From assembly GCA_027729635.1 (NCBI GenBank), contig JAQCEM010000038.1, positions 1 through 19,054 of the forward strand: a DNA stretch of 19,054 nt. Direction: 5' to 3'. Source of the DNA: Casp-actino8 sp001510335 (GTDB lineage Bacteria; Actinomycetota; Acidimicrobiia; Acidimicrobiales; Ilumatobacteraceae). Under the pieces are notes generated by a model that saw only the letters and a program-made list of their open reading frames with translations, was not told the origin of the DNA and searched no databases. This document shows, one piece after another, positions 7,135-13,274 of the stretch (position 1 is the first letter of the stretch; every line of letters begins with the position of its first letter). Position numbers and translations under genes: made by a program.

Positions 7135-7923
7135 ATGAGCGATTTTCAAAACATCGTTGTCACACGTGGTGGTGCGATCGCCACTCTTACGCTGAATCGT
7201 CCCGACAAGCGCAATTCGCTATCGCTGGAAACGATGATTGAGATCACTCGGGCGCTGCAAGACATTGGAATCAGCGATGCCGATGGAGTCATCATCGCAG
7301 CCAATGGTCCGGTCTTTTCTGCTGGCCACAATTTTGCTGATATGGCTGGGGCCGATAGCGACGAGACCCGACATATTTTTGAAATCTGCACTGACATGAT
7401 GGATACGTTGCAAGCGATCCCACAGCCAGTCATTGCCAAAGTGCACGCACTTGCAACAGCTGCCGGTTGCCAATTGGTTGCAACTTGTGATTTAGCGATT
7501 GGTGCAGAGTCGGCATCGTTTGCGATACCCGGAGGCAAGGGTGGATTGTTCTGTCACACGCCGTTGGTGGCGGTGGCCCGCAACTTAAGTCGTAAGCGTG
7601 CCTTAGAAATGGCGATGACTGGCGATGCAATTGACGCCAAGACAGCAGCCGATTGGGGTCTCATCAATCGAGCCGTTCCTGATGATCAACTGGATGTTGC
7701 AGTTCTCGATCTGATCACTCGTGCGACCCGCGGATCAGTTTTGTCTAAAGCGATTGGCAAGCAAACTTTCTACGACCAAATCAATATGGCCCAAGATCAG
7801 GCATACGACTTTGCAATTGATGTGATGGCTGATGCGGCAGCTGCTCCAGATGCTCAAGAGGGAATAGATGCCTTCCTGAATAAGCGTTCTGCAGTATTTA
7901 CACAACGACCGAAGCGAGACTGA
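7135..7923 (+). CDS. Enoyl-CoA hydratase/isomerase (crotonase) family, ECHDC3-like
   Basis: This 262-residue crotonase-fold protein has the oxyanion-hole segments FSAGHNFADM (61-70) and ATAAGCQLVATCDLA (107-121). It follows the little-studied ECHDC3 type: FSAGH, the ATAAGCQL stretch, IPGGKGGLFCHTP (131-143) and the C-terminal EGIDAFLNKR. In mitochondrial enoyl-CoA hydratase two glutamates (E144, E164) add water. Here the first is Q113, and no Glu is evident at the second, so classical hydratase activity is doubtful. The start is the ATG at 7135; an upstream frame from 7069 is not family-like and overlaps the glyoxalase remnant. Its stop is 1 nt before the copZ ATG, so it heads a three-gene unit with copper genes. 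No promoter with the TACCC-N4-GGGTA site lies upstream. Confidence 0.82.
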   Translation: MSDFQNIVVTRGGAIATLTLNRPDKRNSLSLETMIEITRALQDIGISDADGVIIAANGPVFSAGHNFADMAGADSDETRHIFEICTDMMDTLQAIPQPVIAKVHALATAAGCQLVATCDLAIGAESASFAIPGGKGGLFCHTPLVAVARNLSRKRALEMAMTGDAIDAKTAADWGLINRAVPDDQLDVAVLDLITRATRGSVLSKAIGKQTFYDQINMAQDQAYDFAIDVMADAAAAPDAQEGIDAFLNKRSAVFTQRPKRD

Positions 7924-7924
7924 G

Positions 7925-8134
7925 ATGACAACGACAACTTTCCTAGTACCAGGCATGACTTGTGGGCACTGCAAAGGTGCAGTCACTGATGAACTAAGCA
8001 AGATCAACGGAGTAACAAATGTTGACGTAGATCTTGATTCCAAAAAGGTGACAATCGAATCGGAAGCTGTTGTTGAGTGGCAGGTCATTGTGGGCGCCGT
8101 TGACGAAGCAGGATTTGAAGCCATTGCTAGTTAA
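7925..8134 (+). CDS. copZ: Copper chaperone, heavy-metal-associated domain
   Basis: This is a 69-residue single HMA domain with the metal loop GMTCGHC (C13, C16), which binds Cu(I) between two cysteines and passes it to the ATPase encoded next. The beta-alpha-beta-beta-alpha-beta pattern and the ending EAGFEA are typical. The ATG at 7925 follows the crotonase stop (TGA 7921-7923) by one base, indicating coupled translation. The gene overlaps the probable copA start. His rather than Ala inside the CxxC is common in CopZ-like chaperones. Confidence 0.92.
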   Translation: MTTTTFLVPGMTCGHCKGAVTDELSKINGVTNVDVDLDSKKVTIESEAVVEWQVIVGAVDEAGFEAIAS

Positions 8135-10325
8135 CGAGCCTGTCATCCTCGCGGTTACTGGCATGACGTGTGCTGCTTGTGCGGCACGCATTGAAAAGAA
8201 ACTCAACAAGATTGATGGTGTGAGTGCAACTGTCAATTACGCCACTTCAAAGGCAACTGTTCTGCATGAAAATGGACCAACTGAAGTTGACAGTTTCATC
8301 AAGACCATTGAAGACCTCGGTTACGGTGCGGTCGCTCCGAAAATCGAAGACGGCGAATCGACAGCAGAGATTGCAACTGAAGCTCATCTCATTGATATCC
8401 GAAGGCGCTTAGTGATGAGCGCAATATGCGCTGTGCCCGTGATGTTGATGTCAATGATTCGGCCACTGCAATTTGATGGTTGGCAATGGGTTTCATTGGT
8501 GCTTGCCTTGCCAGTCGCATTATGGGGTGCTGCGCCGTTTCATCGATCGGCGTGGCGAAATGCTCGACACCGAGCAACGACGATGGACACTTTGGTTTCA
8601 CTTGGCGTGATAGCGGCGATGTCGTGGAGCCTGTGGGCATTGATTTTCGGCAACGCTGGCGAAATCGGCATGAAGATGAATATGAGTTTGTTCCCCCGTT
8701 CGCTATCGGGTGATTCATCGATGAGCGGTATGGAAATGAATCATGTGGTGCATGATGAGATTTATTTAGAAGTTGCCACAACACTCGTGGCATTTTTGTT
8801 GGCGGGACGTTATTTCGAAGTTCGTTCGCGCCGCCGCGCCGGCGCAGCCTTACGGTCATTGCTTGATCTCGGGGCAAAAGAAGCGATGTTGTGGCGTGAT
8901 GAAGTTGAAACATCAATTCCTATCGGGGCGTTAGGTGTTGGCGAAGTTTTTGTGGTTCGTCCTGGCGAGACGATTGCAACTGACGGTGTAGTGGTTGAAG
9001 GTCGGAGTGCTGTTGATCGCAGCATGGTTACCGGTGAAAGCATTCCGGTTGAAGTATCAATCGGCGATTCGGTGACTGGTGGAACCTTAAATTCCAGTGG
9101 GCGCTTACTTGTGCGTGCCACTCGCATTGGTCGCGACACAGTTTTGTCGCAGATGGCTCGACTCGTTGATAAAGCGCAAGATGGAAAAGCGCCGATTCAA
9201 CGCCTTGCTGATCGAGTGAGTTCGGTATTTGTTCCGATTGTGATGGGTCTGTCGCTGGCGACACTGGTTGGTTGGTTGGTCATATCTGGAGATGCCCAAA
9301 AGTCGTTTCAGGCTGCTGTTTCGGTACTCGTGATCGCCTGCCCATGTGCATTAGGACTCGCGACACCGGTTGCACTTTTGGTCGGAACAAGTCGGGCCGC
9401 ACGCGAAGGCATCATCATCAAGGGTGCCCATGTTCTAGAAGCGACTCAAGCGATTGACACCATCGTGTTTGATAAGACCGGCACTTTAACCACAGGTGTG
9501 ATGACACTTCAAAGCATTGACGAAATCGAACCCGGCTTCCTGTCTGCGGTTCTGGCTGTCGAGAACCAGAGTGAACATCCCATTGCTCGGGCAGTGGTGA
9601 ATGGTTTGCGTGATCGTGGGGTTGTGACCACTTCAAAAGTTGATGAGTTTGTCAACATTCCTGGTGTTGGCGTGTCTGCATTGGTAAACGGTGGGCACAT
9701 CACGATCGGACGATCAACAAGTCAAGGCACTTCAGTTGCGACGATTGTTGAAGCAACCGTCGATGGGGAAGTGGTGTCTCGTTTCGAGGTGAGTGACCAC
9801 ATTAAGCCAACAGCGGTAGCGATCGTGGCTGAATTGCGGGAATTGGGCGTGCGCCCCATGATCGTGTCAGGTGATTCAGTTGGTCCGGTGGAACACGTTG
9901 CCAAACAAGTTGGCATTGATACGAGTGAAACTCGAAGCGGTGTGTTGCCTGCAGACAAGTTGCGCATTGTCAGCGAATTGCAAGCGAGTGGTGCCAGTGT
10001 GGCCATGGTTGGTGATGGAGTCAATGACGCGGCGGCTTTAGTCGCTGCTGATCTTGGAATTGCGATGGGTACAGGAACGGACGCCGCGATGGAAGCCGGT
10101 GATTTAACGATTGTGAGTGGCGATTTATCGGTTGTTCCACAAGCCCTCGCATTGAGTCGCCGAACGTTACGAATCATTCGGGCGAACTTGTTTTGGGCTT
10201 TCGCTTACAACGTTGCCGCGTTACCGCTGGCGGTTGTCGGGCTTATGAATCCAGTTATTGCCGGATTAGCAATGGCGTTATCGAGTGTCTTTGTGGTGGC
10301 GAACAGTTTGCGCCTACGCCGATAG
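8124..10325 (+). CDS. copA: Cu(I)-exporting P1B-type ATPase
   Basis: The 733-residue P-type ATPase carries one N-terminal HMA domain (GMTCAAC, C16/C19), then transmembrane helices and the signature motifs in order: TGES at 303-306 (actuator), CPC at 406-408 (transmembrane Cu site), DKTGT with phosphorylated D450, SEHP at 483-486 and GDGVND at 630-635. FAYNVAALPLA and MALSSVFVVANSLRLRR in the last helices match the Cu(I) subgroup P1B-1. A Met-rich external loop (about 179-207, with several M-x-M) probably handles exported Cu(I). The frame is open upstream, but that part overlaps copZ. I chose TTG 8124, with AGGA 10 nt upstream and an 11-nt overlap with copZ; the next ATG at 8163 would cut into the HMA domain. 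It should pump copper out of the cytosol. Confidence 0.93.
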   Translation: MLVNEPVILAVTGMTCAACAARIEKKLNKIDGVSATVNYATSKATVLHENGPTEVDSFIKTIEDLGYGAVAPKIEDGESTAEIATEAHLIDIRRRLVMSAICAVPVMLMSMIRPLQFDGWQWVSLVLALPVALWGAAPFHRSAWRNARHRATTMDTLVSLGVIAAMSWSLWALIFGNAGEIGMKMNMSLFPRSLSGDSSMSGMEMNHVVHDEIYLEVATTLVAFLLAGRYFEVRSRRRAGAALRSLLDLGAKEAMLWRDEVETSIPIGALGVGEVFVVRPGETIATDGVVVEGRSAVDRSMVTGESIPVEVSIGDSVTGGTLNSSGRLLVRATRIGRDTVLSQMARLVDKAQDGKAPIQRLADRVSSVFVPIVMGLSLATLVGWLVISGDAQKSFQAAVSVLVIACPCALGLATPVALLVGTSRAAREGIIIKGAHVLEATQAIDTIVFDKTGTLTTGVMTLQSIDEIEPGFLSAVLAVENQSEHPIARAVVNGLRDRGVVTTSKVDEFVNIPGVGVSALVNGGHITIGRSTSQGTSVATIVEATVDGEVVSRFEVSDHIKPTAVAIVAELRELGVRPMIVSGDSVGPVEHVAKQVGIDTSETRSGVLPADKLRIVSELQASGASVAMVGDGVNDAAALVAADLGIAMGTGTDAAMEAGDLTIVSGDLSVVPQALALSRRTLRIIRANLFWAFAYNVAALPLAVVGLMNPVIAGLAMALSSVFVVANSLRLRR

Positions 10326-10332
10326 AATTTAC

Positions 10333-10602
10333 TTACGCAAGTTTCATAAAGAGTTTTTCAACCTCGTTAAGGTTGAAGCCGTTTGCTGCGGCCTCTTTAG
10401 GATTTGCTAGGCAGTGACTGAGACCAGTTGCAAGCAATTTGAATCCAACTTGGTCAAGTGCCTTGCTGGCGGCGGATACTTGGGTCACGACATCGCGACA
10501 CTCACGACTCTCGGCAAGCATCTGTTGAATTCCACGCACTTGGCCTTCAATTCGGCGGAGACGTTTTGTGAGATCGATGGTGACATCCTCGGGTAGTTGC
10601 AT
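10333..10602 (-). CDS. cstR: CsoR/CstR-family repressor, probably persulfide-sensing (CstR-like)
   Basis: This 89-residue all-helical DNA-binding protein of the CsoR/RcnR/CstR family (formerly DUF156) has LRRIEGQVRGI, ECRDVVTQVSAASKAL and a C-terminal helix. Cu(I)-binding CsoR uses Cys, His 25 residues later and Cys 29 later. Here C35 and C64 keep the 29 spacing, but position 60 is Gly instead of His. H63 sits next to C64 and is not the ligand position. Loss of that His with both Cys kept is the pattern of the persulfide sensor CstR, which forms di- to tetrasulfide links between the two Cys. The start is the ATG at 10602, with AAAGGA 5 nt before it; a TTG at 10620 is less likely. It converges on copA with 7 nt between stops. 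Its operator also lies upstream of cstB. Confidence 0.85.
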   Translation of the reverse strand: MQLPEDVTIDLTKRLRRIEGQVRGIQQMLAESRECRDVVTQVSAASKALDQVGFKLLATGLSHCLANPKEAAANGFNLNEVEKLFMKLA

Positions 10603-10623
10603 GACAATCCTTTCGCTCAAATG

Positions 10624-10652
10624 ACTGTACCCCTAGGGGTATCAAATAGCAA
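10624..10652 (-). promoter_or_regulatory. cstR promoter with autoregulatory operator
   Basis: On the minus strand, TTGCTA (10647-10652), a 17-nt spacer and TACAGT (10624-10629) form a moderate promoter. The spacer and adjacent bases carry the perfect 14-bp palindrome TACCCCTAGGGGTA (10628-10641). Aligned on the -10 and -35, it sits in the same register as the repeat before cstB. The predicted transcript start is near 10617, leaving a short leader containing AAAGGA (10608-10613) before the ATG at 10602. Confidence 0.78.
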
Positions 10653-10662
10653 CGATCGCTGA

Positions 10663-11850
10663 TTATTTGTCGCGCGGGCGAAGTGAGACTTCTGACTCGC
10701 TAAATGTGCGAGCTGAACAATCGGCCATCTGCACGGGCGGAACAGTTTCGGTGACGATCAACGTGGCGATGGCGCGGAACGCGTCGGCTGCTGGTCCGAC
10801 ACCAACGAGTGAAACTGGTTCACCAATATCTCCACCTTCGGCTACTGACGACTCGATAGGCACCTGTCCTAAAAGTGGCGTACCAATTTCATCGGCAAGT
10901 GCTTGACCACCACCAGTTCCGAATAATGGATACGAGGTTCCGTGGTCGCACACAAACGCGCTCATGTTTTCGATGACGCCGGCAATTCGTAGATACGAAC
11001 GACGGGCCATGTCGGCAGCGCGGATGGCAACTTTTTGTGCGCTCACGGCCGGAGTCGTGACGATGATCATGTCGGTACGAGGCAACATGCGCGACAGCCC
11101 CATTTGTACATCGCCAGTTCCGGGCGGCATATCAATCAGCAAGTAGTCAAGCTCGCCCCAGGCCACATCATTGAGGAACTGTTCGACGGCCTTGGTGAGC
11201 ATGAGTCCGCGCCACATCAGCGCAGTGCTCTCATTTTCGACAAGGAAGCCGGTCGACACAACTTTGAGGAGGCCCTTGCCCACGACGCGCTTATTGGGCT
11301 GGATCTTTGGCCGGTCTGACACGGGGTCATGTTCGGCCTCAAGACGCTGATCAAGCCCGAGCATGCGCGGCACCGAGAAACCCCAGATGTCGGCATCAAG
11401 CACACCAACGGTGAAGCCCTTGGCGGCAATGGAGGCAGCAAGGTTGACGGTGACTGAACTTTTGCCGACGCCGCCTTTTCCTGAGGCAATCGCCAAGATC
11501 CGAGTTGTGGCGGGAATGGCCGTTTCCTTGGCATTTTCTTTGGCGTTCCACCGAGCCTTTGCCATGGTGGCCGAGCGCTCTTCGGCGTTCATCTCGCCCC
11601 ACTCAATCTTGACGTGCGAGACGCCTGGGTGAGTTGCGACTCGAGACTCGATGTCTTTCTTGATTTGGCCCCGTAGAGGACATCCACCGATCGTGAGTTT
11701 GACAGCGACGACGACCTCGCCTCGGTCGGAGACCTCGGCGCAGTACGCCATACCAAGTTCAACAATGTCACTACCAAGTTCGGGGTCAATGACGGCGCGG
11801 AGCAGATTTGTGACCTCTTCAATGGAGGGAGGGACCCGCATAGTCGACAT
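10663..11850 (-). CDS. mrp: Mrp/ApbC-family Fe-S cluster carrier ATPase with DUF59 domain
   Basis: The 395-residue protein begins with a DUF59/MIP18 domain (about 8-85, conserved C57 in TIGGCPLR). A linker precedes a deviant Walker A P-loop ATPase: GKGGVGKSS from residue 124, DADIWG (152-157) and DMPPGTGD (240-247). Mrp/NBP35 proteins hold a labile Fe-S cluster between dimer subunits and pass it to apoproteins. The usual CxxC after the VENMS motif is reduced to one Cys: ENMSAFVCDHGTSYPLFG has C301 only. Actinobacterial Mrp proteins often deviate here, so Fe-S carriage by the standard site is uncertain. The C-terminus adds a short tail with C378. It is divergent from the A-type carrier at 11982, and TACCAT 6 nt before the ATG suggests a leaderless start. 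Confidence 0.9.
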   Translation of the reverse strand: MSTMRVPPSIEEVTNLLRAVIDPELGSDIVELGMAYCAEVSDRGEVVVAVKLTIGGCPLRGQIKKDIESRVATHPGVSHVKIEWGEMNAEERSATMAKARWNAKENAKETAIPATTRILAIASGKGGVGKSSVTVNLAASIAAKGFTVGVLDADIWGFSVPRMLGLDQRLEAEHDPVSDRPKIQPNKRVVGKGLLKVVSTGFLVENESTALMWRGLMLTKAVEQFLNDVAWGELDYLLIDMPPGTGDVQMGLSRMLPRTDMIIVTTPAVSAQKVAIRAADMARRSYLRIAGVIENMSAFVCDHGTSYPLFGTGGGQALADEIGTPLLGQVPIESSVAEGGDIGEPVSLVGVGPAADAFRAIATLIVTETVPPVQMADCSARTFSESEVSLRPRDK

Positions 11851-11856
11851 GTGGTC

Positions 11857-11906
11857 ATGGTATCGGTCAGGTACGGTATGACAAGTCTCAAGAACGCAGG
11901 TATTGT
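11857..11906. promoter_or_regulatory. Divergent mrp/erpA promoter with overlapping -35 boxes
   Basis: Minus strand, toward mrp: TTGTCA (11879-11884), 16 nt, TACCAT (11857-11862), then 6 nt and the ATG. Plus strand, toward erpA: ATGACA (11878-11883), 17 nt, TATTGT (11901-11906), predicting a leader of about 70 nt. The two -35 boxes lie on opposite strands of the same 7 bp. RNA polymerase could therefore not occupy both at once, which would tie or oppose expression of the two Fe-S genes. Confidence 0.5.
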
Positions 11907-11981
11907 GTGACTACCGAAGGGTGACCATCGGTCGGGAAGACCAGCAGTACCCGCCCCCGCCAACATTTCAGGAGAACCATC

Positions 11982-12305
11982 GTGATTACTCTCACCGACA
12001 CCGCAGCAGTCAAGGTTAAGGAACTTCTTCAGGCCGAAGGCGCTGACGATATGGCATTGCGCGTTGCAGTTCGCCCCGGTGGATGCAGCGGCTTTTCATA
12101 CGAAATGTTTTTCGATAGCGACATCGCTGAAGATGACGAGCAGGCCACCTACGGCGAATCAGTCAAGGTTGTTGTTGATCAAGCATCAGCGCAACTGTTG
12201 CTCGGCGCGACTCTTGATTACAAAGATGGTTTGAACCAAGCTGGCTTCAACATCATCAACCCCAACGCAACTCGCTCATGCGGTTGCGGCCAGTCGTTCA
12301 GCTGA
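11982..12305 (+). CDS. erpA: A-type Fe-S cluster carrier (ErpA/IscA/HesB family)
   Basis: The 107-residue HesB-like domain protein has the three invariant cysteines: C35 in GGCSG, and C100 and C102 in the C-terminal CGCGQSF. These ligate a [2Fe-2S] or [4Fe-4S] cluster delivered to client enzymes. Family landmarks include an RVAVRPGGCSGF strand and the NPNA turn. The start is GTG at 11982, supported by a strong AGGAGA (11970-11975) with 6-nt spacing, so unlike several neighbours this mRNA has a leader. Its divergent partner is mrp, which fits joint Fe-S maturation. ErpA versus IscA or SufA cannot be separated with certainty by sequence alone. It converges on the next gene with 12 nt between stops. 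Confidence 0.92.
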   Translation: MITLTDTAAVKVKELLQAEGADDMALRVAVRPGGCSGFSYEMFFDSDIAEDDEQATYGESVKVVVDQASAQLLLGATLDYKDGLNQAGFNIINPNATRSCGCGQSFS

Positions 12306-12317
12306 ACTAGTCGGTAG

Positions 12318-13214
12318 TTACGCCAAAACTTGGCGAACTTCACTGTCATGCCACACGCCCTCAAAGCGATGAGTGATCACGCCTGAGGTGTCGGTCACCC
12401 AGAGCACTGGTTCAAAAGTCAGGTTGAGGGCCTCAACTGCAGGGGCTGTTGTTGTTGCTGTTTCGTCGGCATAGACATCGGCGTGCACAAAAATGACATC
12501 GCTAAATTCTTTGGCGGCTTCAATCAGTCCTTCTAGAACTGGTGCACAGACCCCGGTTTGACAATGTGCGGGCGTGCCAACCATAAAGACCACACGCTGG
12601 CCGGTGGCCAATGCATTAGCAAGAGTGAGTTCGTGGAACGGGCAAGGTGCTGGTACCCGGGTGCAGTACGGCTCAACTCCGCTGTGATCGCTTGTGGTGG
12701 GAGTTTGAAGCGCAGGTAGCGAATCTCCGGCGTGAACAACGTCTAAATCTTTCGGATCACGAATCTGAAAGGCTGCGCCGTCTGTCGGTCCGCCCTCGAC
12801 AATGAGCGCGTACATCGCAACATCTTCCACTTCGGCGTAGAAGGTCCAAAAAGGAGCAGTGCCTTCACCAAGCCACAGACGTTCGGCAACAAGACCTTCC
12901 TCAACAACGGTGTTGTCGAGGTAATTCAAAACCTTGGCGTTGAGAGTCGCTGGGCCTTTCATCAGTAGGCCGGCATTGTCTGCCAGAGACACGGGTAGAC
13001 GCACCTTGCCTGGTCCGAGTTGATCCGGGACCCAACGTTGCACAATGGCCATATCTTTTGCAACTGGGCCATCAAGCGGATTACTTGATGAGGATCCACC
13101 GCATGCACTGATCAGGCGTGAAAGTCCGATCGCCGAAACACCAACAGTGCCGACTTTCAATAAGTTACGGCGATTTCCAGTCCAAGTGTTTTTGCTCCAG
13201 TGATGCACAGCCAT
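12318..13214 (-). CDS. Tat-type lipoprotein with thioredoxin-like C-terminal domain
   Basis: The 298-residue exported protein begins with a twin-Arg region (NRRNLLK, R15-R16), a hydrophobic stretch and a lipobox LISAC with C38, followed by GGSSSSN. Residues about 55-150 form a beta-rich domain I do not recognise. The C-terminal part (about 190-298) looks like a thioredoxin/redoxin fold: strand RVVFMVGTPAHC, motif C218-x4-C223 (CQTGVC), then helix, FVHADVY, and EPVLWVTDTSG. A second Cys pair, C184 and C191 (YCTRVPAPC), precedes it. The CX4C spacing is not the CxxC of oxidoreductases, so it could be an SCO-like copper or redox protein rather than a classic thioredoxin. I chose the ATG at 13214 because TACGGT lies exactly 6 nt upstream and the N-terminus then reads as a signal peptide. 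A TTG at 13268 is possible. Confidence 0.72.
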   Translation of the reverse strand: MAVHHWSKNTWTGNRRNLLKVGTVGVSAIGLSRLISACGGSSSSNPLDGPVAKDMAIVQRWVPDQLGPGKVRLPVSLADNAGLLMKGPATLNAKVLNYLDNTVVEEGLVAERLWLGEGTAPFWTFYAEVEDVAMYALIVEGGPTDGAAFQIRDPKDLDVVHAGDSLPALQTPTTSDHSGVEPYCTRVPAPCPFHELTLANALATGQRVVFMVGTPAHCQTGVCAPVLEGLIEAAKEFSDVIFVHADVYADETATTTAPAVEALNLTFEPVLWVTDTSGVITHRFEGVWHDSEVRQVLA

Positions 13215-13220
13215 AGTTAG

Positions 13221-13226
13221 ACCGTA
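13221..13226 (-). promoter_or_regulatory. Putative -10 box of a leaderless lipoprotein mRNA
   Basis: TACGGT on the minus strand ends 6 nt before the ATG at 13214. No good -35 is seen. The 60-nt divergent gap 13215-13274 must also hold the control region of the plus-strand gene at 13275, for which I see no clear promoter. Confidence 0.4.
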
Positions 13227-13274
13227 GTTGTTGCAATGTTGGGTTTGGATATCAAGTAAATGTGACAATGGGTT

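Noticed and set aside
8389..8916. 175-codon minus-strand frame opposite copA
   Set aside because: It is antisense to conserved transmembrane parts of copA and has no domain or ribosome site.
10333..10620. Plain copper-sensing CsoR
   Set aside because: The His needed 25 residues after the first Cys is Gly, and the only other gene with the same operator encodes a persulfide enzyme, not a copper gene.
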